A stretch of DNA of 32,964 nucleotides from Clostridia bacterium (GTDB lineage: Bacteria; Bacillota; Clostridia; Oscillospirales; CAG-272), in contig JAFQDF010000012.1 in NCBI GenBank assembly GCA_017416185.1, positions 1 to 32,964 of the forward strand, written 5' to 3'. A program made the position numbers and the translations under genes. The notes under the pieces are model-generated. The model saw nothing but the letters and a program-made list of their open reading frames with translations, had not been told where the DNA came from and searched no databases. Of this stretch, positions 7,973 to 15,867 are shown in pieces (the first letter of the stretch is position 1; each line of letters starts with the position of its first letter).

Positions 7973-9898
7973 TTAATAAAGCTTTGCACCTGCGGGGATG
8001 TGGTTGTCCACCATAAGAAGGTGAAGCTTTTCCTCGCCCTCCTCGGTGTGGATAGCGGAAAGAAGCATACCGCAGGATTCTATTCCCATCATAGGTCTGG
8101 GAGGAAGGTTGGTAATAGCGATAAGAGTCTTACCAATCAGTTCCTCAGGCTCATAGAAGGCGTGGATACCGCTGAGGATAGTTCTATCCTCACCTGTACC
8201 GTCATCAAGTGTGAACTGAAGAAGCTTCTTTGACTTCTTAACAGCCTCACAAGCCTTTACCTTAACCGCTCTGAAGTCGGACTTAGAGAAGGTCTCAAAG
8301 TCAACGAGATCTGCAAAGAGGGGTTCGATCTCAACCTTGGAGAAATCAATAACCTCGGGCTTTGCTTCAACTGCGGGAGCAGCCTTTGCCTCGGTCTTGT
8401 CCTTCTTTGGAGCGTCGGTGGGCTTCATTGTGGGGAACAGAAGCACGTCACGGATGGATGCGCTGTCTGTAAGGAGCATTACCAGTCTGTCGATGCCAAA
8501 GCCGAGACCGCCCGTGGGGGGCATACCGTACTCGAGAGCATTGATGTAATCGTAGTCTACCTCTGCCTTGGTATCGGGTTCGATAGCCTTTCTGTCTGCC
8601 ACCTGCTTTTCAAAGCGCTGCTTTTGGTCGATAGGATCGTTAAGTTCGGAGAAAGCGTTGCCGAACTCGGTAGCGTTGATAAAGTACTCAAAACGCTCGG
8701 TGAACATAGGATCCTCGGGCTTACGCTTAGCAAGAGGACTGATCTCTACGGGATAATCGTAGATAAACGTAGGCTGGATAAGGTTTTCTTCTACAAATGC
8801 ATCAAAGAACTCTGCAATGATAGCACCCTTACTGGGAACCTCGGGAAGCTCTACGTGATGCTTCTTTGCAAGCTCGATTGCCTCTTCGTCGGTCTTAACC
8901 TCGTTGAAGTCAACACCGGAATACTTCTTAACCGCATCAACCATAGTGAGCTTTTCCCACTTGGAGATATCTATCGTATGACCCTGGTATGGGATCTGAA
9001 GTGTACCGCAAACCTTAAGAGTTACAGTCTTCATCATATCCTCAACAAGGTCCATAAGACCGTGGTAATCGGTATATGCCTGATAAAGCTCGATAGAGGT
9101 AAACTCAGGGTTATGCTTGGGGTCCATTCCCTCGTTACGGAAGATACGACCTACCTCATATACACGGTCCATACCGCCTACGATAAGTCTCTTTAAGTAA
9201 AGCTCGGTCTCTATACGGAGCACCATATCCATATCAAGGGTATTGTGGTGAGTATAGAAGGGTCTTGCAGACGCGCCTATCTCGAAAGGAGTAAGGATAG
9301 GAGTATCAACCTCTAAAAATCCCTTTTCGTCAAGAAAATGACGAAGTTCACGAAGGATAAGACTACGCTTGACGAAGGTATCCTTAACCTCGGGGTTTAC
9401 GATAAGGTCAACGTATCTCTGACGGTATCTTGTCTCACGGTCGGTAAGGCCGTGGAACTTTTCGGGAAGGGGCAGCAAAGACTTGGAGAGCAGAGTGATC
9501 TCCTGGGCGTGAACAGACATCTCACCTGTCTTGGTGGTAAATGCAAAGCCCTTGATACCGATGATATCACCGATATCCCACTTTTTGAACTCGGGGTACA
9601 TTCCCTCGGGAATGTCGTCTCTCTTAACGTACACCTGGATTCTGCCGTCGTTGTCCTGAATATGACAGAAAGCAGCCTTACCCATAATACGGCGGCTCAT
9701 CATTCTGCCTGCGATCATAACAGTCTGACCCTCAAGCTCTGCAAAATTCTCCTTGATAGTCTTGCTGGTATGGGTAAAATCAAACTTTGTTATCTCGAAG
9801 GGATCATTGCCTGCCTCACGGAGTGCTGCAAGCTTGTCTCTTCTGATCTGCAGGATCTCGGAGAGATCCTGTGTTTCAATATTATTGTTCTGTTCCAT
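7973..9898 (-). CDS. lysS: Lysyl-tRNA synthetase fused to a C-terminal tRNA-binding (Trbp111-like) domain
   Basis: This class II synthetase charges tRNA-Lys. The N-terminal OB domain covers about residues 55-145, and the catalytic core carries motif 1 (FLEVDTPILTP), motif 2 (FRNEGMDPKHNPEFT, about 253-267) and motif 3 (GLGFGIDRLVML, about 464-475). The core ends near residue 493, the normal length of LysRS. A Lys/Ala-rich linker (494-520) then leads to about 110 extra residues with FSKSDFRAVKVK and RPMMGIESCGMLLSA, the signature of the EMAPII/Trbp111 tRNA-binding domain usually found at the end of MetRS. The reading frame is continuous, so the fusion is real unless the assembly is wrong. It follows greA by 19 bases and is the last gene of the run. 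Confidence 0.97.
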   Translation of the reverse strand: MEQNNNIETQDLSEILQIRRDKLAALREAGNDPFEITKFDFTHTSKTIKENFAELEGQTVMIAGRMMSRRIMGKAAFCHIQDNDGRIQVYVKRDDIPEGMYPEFKKWDIGDIIGIKGFAFTTKTGEMSVHAQEITLLSKSLLPLPEKFHGLTDRETRYRQRYVDLIVNPEVKDTFVKRSLILRELRHFLDEKGFLEVDTPILTPFEIGASARPFYTHHNTLDMDMVLRIETELYLKRLIVGGMDRVYEVGRIFRNEGMDPKHNPEFTSIELYQAYTDYHGLMDLVEDMMKTVTLKVCGTLQIPYQGHTIDISKWEKLTMVDAVKKYSGVDFNEVKTDEEAIELAKKHHVELPEVPSKGAIIAEFFDAFVEENLIQPTFIYDYPVEISPLAKRKPEDPMFTERFEYFINATEFGNAFSELNDPIDQKQRFEKQVADRKAIEPDTKAEVDYDYINALEYGMPPTGGLGFGIDRLVMLLTDSASIRDVLLFPTMKPTDAPKKDKTEAKAAPAVEAKPEVIDFSKVEIEPLFADLVDFETFSKSDFRAVKVKACEAVKKSKKLLQFTLDDGTGEDRTILSGIHAFYEPEELIGKTLIAITNLPPRPMMGIESCGMLLSAIHTEEGEEKLHLLMVDNHIPAGAKLY

Positions 9899-9917
9899 TG
9901 TTGTATCCTTAAATATA

Positions 9918-10391
9918 TTACTTGGAAATCTTTAAAATCTCGAGGTGCGCAACTCCGCCGGGAGTATCAAACTCAACGGTATCTCCTACCTTTGAACCCA
10001 TAAGAGCCTTGCCAATCGGAGAAAGATCGGAAACCTTATTCTCCAGGGGATTGGCCTCGGTAGAACCTACGATAGAGTATTCAACGTCTTCATCAAACTC
10101 TACATCGTGTACAAGCACGGTATTACCTACGTTTACAACGTCGGTCTTGATATCGGTATCGCTGATAACTTTAACGTGCTTAAGCATCTCCTCCAGCTCT
10201 ATAATTCTGGACTCGGTCTTGCCCTGCTCGGTCTTTGCCTCATCATACTCACTGTTCTCGGATAAGTCACCGAAGGAAAGCGCTACACGGATTGCCTCCA
10301 CGTTATCCTTACGCTTAACTGTCTTTAAGTATTCTAACTCATCCTGTAATTTTTTAAGACCTTCGGGGGTCACTACAATAGGTTCTGCCAT
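9918..10391 (-). CDS. greA: Transcription elongation factor GreA
   Basis: GreA rescues backtracked RNA polymerase by stimulating transcript cleavage. The 157-residue length is standard. The N-terminal coiled coil contains LSENSEYDEAK, with the acidic tip residues that reach the polymerase active site, and the C-terminal FKBP-like domain ends with SPIGKALMGSKVGDTVEFDTPGG. An AAAGGAGA site precedes the ATG. It sits between the CtpA-type protease gene (17-base gap) and lysS. Confidence 0.97.
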   Translation of the reverse strand: MAEPIVVTPEGLKKLQDELEYLKTVKRKDNVEAIRVALSFGDLSENSEYDEAKTEQGKTESRIIELEEMLKHVKVISDTDIKTDVVNVGNTVLVHDVEFDEDVEYSIVGSTEANPLENKVSDLSPIGKALMGSKVGDTVEFDTPGGVAHLEILKISK

Positions 10392-10408
10392 TGTTATATC
10401 TCCTTTAA

Positions 10409-11605
10409 TTAAATATCATTTTCAAAGCTTTGAACAGCAACTGTAAGCTGTGTGTCCTCTGAGTCTGTAAGCTTATACAAACTTATATCCTTGACATCGT
10501 CAGCCATATCAACGTCAATATGGGGCTCAACTCCCACCCCGTCGTAATTGTCAGAGAAGGGAGGGCTGTACATACGATAGGTTATGCGCAAAGCCGAGCC
10601 GTTTATAAGAGGCAGTATCGTCTGCATACTTCCCTTACCGTAAGAGGTCTTGCCTACAAGAGTAGCAAGCTCGTAATCCTTGAGTGCCGAAGCAAAAAGC
10701 TCAGCGGCACTGGCGGAATTCTCATTTATCAGAACTACTACAGGAGCATCGAAGCACTCAGCATCCGATTCTCTTACGCTTTCAAGACCCTCACCTGAGA
10801 AAATCCGGATGATAGGTCCCTCAGGTAACAGAAAATCAAGTATTTCCACTACACTTTCAAGGTCACCGCCCGGATTGTTTCTTACGTCAAACACAAATCT
10901 GGCGGCTCCCTCTTCCTGAAGTCTTGCAATTTCAGACTTGAACTGTGAGGGTGTATTGGCATCAAACTCTTCAAGGCGTATAATTCCTGTTATACCATCA
11001 GAATACATATGTCCCTGAGCATTCTGTTGAGTTACCTTACGTCGGATTATAGAAAAGTCCAACATTTCGTCCCCTCTTTTTACAGAAAAGACCGCTTCTG
11101 TTCCCTCTTTTCCTGCCATTGCGGAAATTGATTCAGAATAGGACATATCGGTTGCATCGTTGCCACCGATAGTTGAGATGAGATCACCTACGGCTATACC
11201 CGCTTCCTCAGCAGGTGAGTCCGGCAGCACGTTGACTACCTCAAGCATTCTATATTCGTCATTATATACTACAGAAATTCCGACGCCCACGTTTTCACCG
11301 TTATTATCGGCGGTAAATTCCTCAACGCGCTCAGCATCCATATACTCACCGTATCTGTCTCCGGAGCCGTATATGTAACCCTGAATCAGAGCCTCCTCAA
11401 GTATCTCATCGTCAAGCTCCCCGAAATAATAGTTACGGTAAGCATTATCAACGGCCTTGAGCATTTCCATATCATTGATACTTACTTCATCGCCGAGCTG
11501 TCTGCGTACAAAATTATAGGTAACGCCAAATGTGGTAAGAACGGCGATAAGTGCCGATATCAGCATAGCTGATATCAGCACCAAGATCGAAAATCTTTTT
11601 TTCAT
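10409..11605 (-). CDS. S41 family C-terminal processing protease (CtpA-like)
   Basis: This is a membrane-anchored serine protease acting outside the membrane. A single N-terminal membrane segment (about 7-30) is followed by a PDZ domain (about 100-190; VGVGISVV, SPAEEAGIAVGDLI) and the S41 catalytic domain. The Ser-Lys dyad is visible as NENSASAAE (Ser near 299) and SYGKGSMQT (Lys near 324), 25 residues apart as in the family. Such proteases often control cell-wall hydrolases, which fits its place 21 bases after the M23 hydrolase and downstream of ftsEX. The ribosome site is weak, so translation may depend on coupling. Confidence 0.92.
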   Translation of the reverse strand: MKKRFSILVLISAMLISALIAVLTTFGVTYNFVRRQLGDEVSINDMEMLKAVDNAYRNYYFGELDDEILEEALIQGYIYGSGDRYGEYMDAERVEEFTADNNGENVGVGISVVYNDEYRMLEVVNVLPDSPAEEAGIAVGDLISTIGGNDATDMSYSESISAMAGKEGTEAVFSVKRGDEMLDFSIIRRKVTQQNAQGHMYSDGITGIIRLEEFDANTPSQFKSEIARLQEEGAARFVFDVRNNPGGDLESVVEILDFLLPEGPIIRIFSGEGLESVRESDAECFDAPVVVLINENSASAAELFASALKDYELATLVGKTSYGKGSMQTILPLINGSALRITYRMYSPPFSDNYDGVGVEPHIDVDMADDVKDISLYKLTDSEDTQLTVAVQSFENDI

Positions 11606-11626
11606 AAACAGATCTGCCCGGTATTA

Positions 11627-12892
11627 TTACGGTCCAACATAGTTCAAGGGATTTTGAACCTTACCATTTATACGTACCTCAAAATGGAGATGGTTACCAC
11701 TGGAGGATCCTGTTGTTCCCATCTCAGAAATCTGCTGACCCTGCTTTACTACATCACCGGCAGATACAAGAAGACGTCTGTTATGAGCATAAAGTGTAGC
11801 ATAACCGCTGCCGTGATCGATAAGACAGTAGTAGCCGTAACTGTAATGGTAGGTGGATACAAGCACTTCCCCATCAGCCGCTGCACGGATAGGTGTTCCG
11901 GAGGGGGCGGGAATATCAATACCTAAGTGGTAATCATATCTGCCCCAAAGTGTTCTGGGACCAAAATAAGATGATATTCTGGAATAACCGGGAACCGGCC
12001 AAATAAGCTTGCCGCCATATTTTGGAGTATAGTTGCTATTACCGGAGGATCCGCTGCTATTATTGTTGTTATTCTTGTTTGCTTCAGCCTCAGCCTTTGC
12101 TCTTGCTTCAGCCTCAGCCTGTTCCTTTGCTCTCTGGGCAAGAAGTGCGGCGATATCATTGTTAGCCTGTTCCTCAGCAGCCTTCGCCTTTTCGTAATCG
12201 GCTATGAGAGCGTCCTGATCCGCCTGAAGCTTTTCAATATACGCAAGAGTCTCATCTATCTGACCCTGAAGATCCTCTTCCTTGACAACAAGAGCATTTT
12301 TAGTCTCCTCCTGAGCCTTCTTGGTTTCCTCCAGTGCCGCACGCTCCACCTCTAATGATTCAAGTGAAGCCTGAAGCTCATGCATAAGTGTACGGTCGAA
12401 ATCAAGCATACTGCCTACTCGCTCTACCGTCATAAGGAAATCGGTAAAGCTCTCGGACTCAAGAACCATTTCAATATAGCTAGCATTGCCTTCTTCGTAG
12501 GTAAAACGCAAACGCTCAACCATTATTTCATACTTATCCTCAATCTCCTGCTCAAGGTCAGCAATCTCCTGAGTTTTCTGCTCAATCTTGAGAGTATATT
12601 CCTCGATAAGCTGCTTTGTAGCATCGATCTCATTCTGTGTGGAAAGCACGAGAGAATCAAGATATTCCTTCTGTTTTTCCTGTTCTGCTTCATTTGTTTT
12701 TGAAGCCTCAAGCTTCTTCTTAAGTTCAGCCTGCTCGTTCTGAAGGGTATCAATCTTGTCCTCCAGAGCTTTTTCTGCTTCCTTACTTGTATCGATAGCA
12801 TGTACGTTATTGGCAAAAGGAACTATCACAATTACCATCACGAAAGCCATAACACAAGCGGTTATTGCTTTAAATAGATTTGTTTTATTCAT
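11627..12892 (-). CDS. Secreted coiled-coil M23 endopeptidase (EnvC/PcsB-type FtsEX partner)
   Basis: This is a predicted secreted murein hydrolase of 421 residues. A signal peptide ends near NNVHA. A long coiled coil covers about 35-265 (Glu/Lys/Gln-rich, with KAEAEARAKAEAEAN at its end), followed by an Asn/Ser linker and an M23 LytM domain. Zinc and catalytic residues are intact: His322 and Asp326 in HLGID, His370 in YAHN, and His401/His403 in HLHFEV. So, unlike the non-catalytic E. coli EnvC, it should cut peptidoglycan cross-links itself. The coiled-coil layout and the position directly after ftsX suggest activation by the FtsEX ABC complex through the coiled coil, as for PcsB/CwlO/EnvC (inference from known systems). 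Confidence 0.9.
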   Translation of the reverse strand: MNKTNLFKAITACVMAFVMVIVIVPFANNVHAIDTSKEAEKALEDKIDTLQNEQAELKKKLEASKTNEAEQEKQKEYLDSLVLSTQNEIDATKQLIEEYTLKIEQKTQEIADLEQEIEDKYEIMVERLRFTYEEGNASYIEMVLESESFTDFLMTVERVGSMLDFDRTLMHELQASLESLEVERAALEETKKAQEETKNALVVKEEDLQGQIDETLAYIEKLQADQDALIADYEKAKAAEEQANNDIAALLAQRAKEQAEAEARAKAEAEANKNNNNNSSGSSGNSNYTPKYGGKLIWPVPGYSRISSYFGPRTLWGRYDYHLGIDIPAPSGTPIRAAADGEVLVSTYHYSYGYYCLIDHGSGYATLYAHNRRLLVSAGDVVKQGQQISEMGTTGSSSGNHLHFEVRINGKVQNPLNYVGP

Positions 12893-12903
12893 AAAAATCC
12901 TCC

Positions 12904-13818
12904 TTAAGCCTTAAGATGCTTACTGAGCGAGATGGAGGTACCGATAATACCGGTGATAACACCGACGATGGCAAAGCCTGCAAGAATATAGGTCTGCAGA
13001 TCTGCAAAAGGCACTATAGATACCATACCGTAATTTAAGCTTACTGTATTATATACCGCACCGTATATGAAATATTCTATACCGAAAGCCAGTGCCGATG
13101 AAAAAATACCGATAACAACACCTTCTATCACGAAGGGCGTAGTAATAAACCATCTGGTCGCACCAACGTAACGCATAATGGATATTTCCTGTCTGCGGGA
13201 ATATACTGCCAGTTTAATGGTATTGATGATGACAAATACGCTGACAAGGAAGAGTATCGCCAAGAACCACATAAAGATAAAGATTATACTGTTCTTAAGA
13301 CTTTCAATACTCTTTGCAAGATCCGCACGGCACTGAACCTTATGCACACCCTCGATCTGCTCAAGCTCCATCTGAAGTGCGGGAACCTTGTTATTATCCT
13401 CATACTGAACGATAATGGTGTCAGGATAAGGGTTTACACCACTCTGGTCCATCTGATCAAAAAGATCGGTGAACTCAGAATACTTCTGTCTCTCCTCGAT
13501 AAGGACCTCTTCTTTTGTAACAAGCTTTACGGATTCCTCGTTTACGTTATCCATAAGACGGACACGTATCTCAATTTTCTCAACCTGTTCTCTGGTAAGC
13601 TCGGTATCGCAATATACGACCACCTCGTTGAGTGAGCCTAACTGATCAAGGTTATAGTCAATATTATACACAAGGAGAGCAAAGCTTCCCATAACGGTAA
13701 GACAGGACATAAGCACCGCAACAGATGCTACAGTCATCATTCCGTTACGGAAAAGACTCTTGAACGCCTGGGAAATAAGATAACCCAGACTGTATCTGCT
13801 TCTCTGCTTCTTACTCAT
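12904..13818 (-). CDS. ftsX: Cell division ABC transporter-like membrane subunit FtsX
   Basis: FtsX is the membrane half of FtsEX, which transmits ATP-driven movement to cell-wall hydrolases outside the cell. The 304-residue length fits. There is one membrane segment near residues 25-50, a large external loop (about 60-170), then three helices (about 175-200, 225-250, 270-295). The motif AVYSRRQEISIMRYVGATRWFI is the typical cytoplasmic coupling segment. It overlaps the end of ftsE by 8 bases, so translation is coupled, and it is followed at 11 bases by the M23 hydrolase gene. Confidence 0.95.
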   Translation of the reverse strand: MSKKQRSRYSLGYLISQAFKSLFRNGMMTVASVAVLMSCLTVMGSFALLVYNIDYNLDQLGSLNEVVVYCDTELTREQVEKIEIRVRLMDNVNEESVKLVTKEEVLIEERQKYSEFTDLFDQMDQSGVNPYPDTIIVQYEDNNKVPALQMELEQIEGVHKVQCRADLAKSIESLKNSIIFIFMWFLAILFLVSVFVIINTIKLAVYSRRQEISIMRYVGATRWFITTPFVIEGVVIGIFSSALAFGIEYFIYGAVYNTVSLNYGMVSIVPFADLQTYILAGFAIVGVITGIIGTSISLSKHLKA

Positions 13819-14491
13819 CGAACATACCTCCTACCTTGTCATCAACGACCTTTCCGTCCTTGATGGTAATAACCCTCTGCTGGAAGTAGTCAACAAAGTT
13901 CTTTTCGTGGGTAACCACAATAACGGTCTTACCGTGCTTATGTATCTTGATAAGCAGGTTCATTATCTCAAGACTGAGCTTAGGGTCAATATTACCTGTA
14001 GGCTCGTCTGCAATGATAATGCTGGGGTTGTTTGCAAGTGCACGGGCAAGTGCAACTCGCTGCTGCTCACCGCCTGAAAGCTGAGAGGGGAAGGATTTTG
14101 CTTTATCCTGAAGATTTACGATGCTGAGAATGGTGGGCACACGAAGGTTGATGTCCTTTGTGGGAACGCCGATAGCACGCATAGCAAACGCAACGTTTTC
14201 AAAAACTGTTTTGTTGGGGAAAAGTCTGAAGTCCTGGAAAACGATACCGAGATTACGTCTGTAATAAGGTATCTTGCGGTTACGTATTTTCTTGAGATCA
14301 TAACCGTCAACAATAAGAGAGCCGGCGGAAATCTTTTCCTCACGGAAGAGAGTCTTGAGCATAGTGGATTTACCTGCACCCGACTCGCCTACTATAAATA
14401 CGAACTCCCCGTCGTTGATAGTAAGACTTACGTCATCCAAAGCAAGGGTACCGTTAGGGTACTTCTTGCAAACATTCTTGAATTCAATCAT
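13811..14491 (-). CDS. ftsE: Cell division ATP-binding protein FtsE
   Basis: FtsE is the cytoplasmic ATPase of FtsEX. Its 226 residues carry Walker A GESGAGKST (35-43), the Q-loop VFQDFRL, the ABC signature LSGGEQQR (138-145), Walker B IIIADEP (158-164) and the H-loop VVTHE. FtsE-typical features include the start MIEFKNVCKKYPNGTLALDDV. It lies 28 bases after the PucR-type gene and overlaps ftsX. Confidence 0.96.
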   Translation of the reverse strand: MIEFKNVCKKYPNGTLALDDVSLTINDGEFVFIVGESGAGKSTMLKTLFREEKISAGSLIVDGYDLKKIRNRKIPYYRRNLGIVFQDFRLFPNKTVFENVAFAMRAIGVPTKDINLRVPTILSIVNLQDKAKSFPSQLSGGEQQRVALARALANNPSIIIADEPTGNIDPKLSLEIMNLLIKIHKHGKTVIVVTHEKNFVDYFQQRVITIKDGKVVDDKVGGMFDE

Positions 14492-14519
14492 ATTTTAGCC
14501 TCCTTTTTGGCTGGCAAAA

Positions 14520-15605
14520 TCAGAACTTGACCGGCTTGGATGTGAGATACTTCTTAACCATGAGAGCTACCTTAAAAGTGATAGCATGCTCGAACTCACG
14601 AAGATCAAGACCTGTAAGTTTGCGGATCTTTTCAAGTCTGTATACGAGTGTATTTCTATGTACAAACAGCTTACGCGAGGTCTCGGATACGTTGAGGTTG
14701 TTTTCAAAGAAACACTGAATGGTCATCAGCGTTTCGCTGTCAAGGGACTCAAGAGAGCCCTTCTTGAACACCTCCTGCAGGAACATCTCGCAGAGCGTTG
14801 TGGGCAGCTGATAAATAAGTCTGCCGATACCGAGATTCTCGTAGCTGATAATATTCTTTTCTGTGTCGAACACCTTACCTACCTCAAGGGCAACCTGCGC
14901 CTCCTTATAGGAACGGGCAAGATCCTTGATGTTATCCACCGCAGTACCTATACCGATCGAAACACGAGTATAAAATTCTGTGGAGAAGGTGTCAGCCATT
15001 GTGTGAGCGATCTTCTCGACCTCACGGGTGTCATAGTTAGATTTAACCTCGCGGACAAGAACAATATCGTTCTCTCCCACGCTGATAACATAATCCTTAG
15101 ACTTATCGGGAAACATATTCTGCACCATATCAAAGGGTACAACATCAATCTTTCCGAAGAACTTAATGAGATAGACTATCCTGTACACGTCTGTGCTGAA
15201 ATGAAGCTCCTTGGATTTTATGTAAATATCACTGGGAAGAATGTTATCGAGAATTATATTCTTGATAAAAGAACTCTTGTCATACTTCTCATCATATAGA
15301 CTCTTAATGTTGTTAAGAGTAATAGCAAGCACAAGAGAATTTTTCTCCGCCGCTTCATCGATCCCTTCAACAAATACGATATATTCCGACTTTACAGCAC
15401 TTCCGATAGGACGGTAGGTGTAACCCTCATAACGGATCATCTCACCTGCATAAGAAAGCTCCTCACGAACACCCTGACGGGTCTCGCCAATACCGGAAAG
15501 CTCGCTTGATGCGATAACTATACCGTTTTCGTCTATAATACCGATAACGCGGTCGATGGCTTCCTTCATCTGCTGAATTATACCTTGAAACAGTCTGTTG
15601 GACAT
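14520..15605 (-). CDS. PucR/CdaR-type helix-turn-helix transcriptional regulator
   Basis: This is a cytoplasmic regulator of about 361 residues. The C-terminal end carries a PucR-type HTH (NLNVSETSRKLFVHRNTLVYRLEKI, then a conserved LREFEHAITFKVALMV), the usual DNA-binding domain of CdaR/PucR proteins. The N-terminal part (RLFQGIIQQMKEAIDRVIGIIDENGIVIASSE) resembles the sugar-diacid recognition (PAS-like) domain of CdaR, and the middle has a GGDEF-like fold (VSIGIGTAVDNIKDLARSYKEAQVAL). The start at 15605 is chosen because GGAGGA lies correctly before it; a longer frame to 15710 has no ribosome site. It is the first gene of the ftsEX run, so it may control it, but the ligand is unknown. Confidence 0.85.
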   Translation of the reverse strand: MSNRLFQGIIQQMKEAIDRVIGIIDENGIVIASSELSGIGETRQGVREELSYAGEMIRYEGYTYRPIGSAVKSEYIVFVEGIDEAAEKNSLVLAITLNNIKSLYDEKYDKSSFIKNIILDNILPSDIYIKSKELHFSTDVYRIVYLIKFFGKIDVVPFDMVQNMFPDKSKDYVISVGENDIVLVREVKSNYDTREVEKIAHTMADTFSTEFYTRVSIGIGTAVDNIKDLARSYKEAQVALEVGKVFDTEKNIISYENLGIGRLIYQLPTTLCEMFLQEVFKKGSLESLDSETLMTIQCFFENNLNVSETSRKLFVHRNTLVYRLEKIRKLTGLDLREFEHAITFKVALMVKKYLTSKPVKF

Positions 15606-15739
15606 ATAAAGACTTCCTCCGAAATCATAATTTGTATATGTTATTTTGTGAAAAATCACGATACCCAAAACCCAACTGAAGGCCGAGAAGTCTTTGCCGG
15701 TAGCCAACATTCACAGTTTTCGCTTCGGAATACTGTATA

Positions 15740-15768
15740 ATTATACTACAAATTGTTCAATATGTCAA
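15740..15768 (-). promoter_or_regulatory. Promoter of the PucR-ftsEX-M23-ctpA-greA-lysS run
   Basis: The minus strand has a perfect TTGACA (15763-15768), a 17-bp spacer and a perfect TATAAT (15740-15745). The start point would be near 15733, giving a leader of about 128 bases. The leader can fold: AACTG and CAGTT enclose smaller GG/CC and CCG/CGG pairs, and a later GTGA/TCAC hairpin can compete with TGTGAA. No known riboswitch was recognised. Confidence 0.85.
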
Positions 15769-15841
15769 ATAAACCGAGCATTTTTTATAGAATATTAACA
15801 ATTAGATAGTGATGTCATTTTAAACAAAGGAAAATTAATCA

Positions 15842-15867
15842 GAGGGAATGCGGTTCAGCATTCCCTC
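15842..15867 (-). terminator. Terminator overlapping the M48 protease stop codon
   Basis: A perfect 10-bp stem (GAGGGAATGC with GCATTCCCTC) with a 6-base loop begins inside the TGA stop codon of the M48 gene. A modest T-rich stretch follows (GATTAATTTTCC). Confidence 0.7.

Noticed and set aside
15606..15710. Longer start for the PucR-type regulator
   Set aside because: No ribosome site precedes it, it reads through the leader, and the ATG at 15605 has a good GGAGGA.
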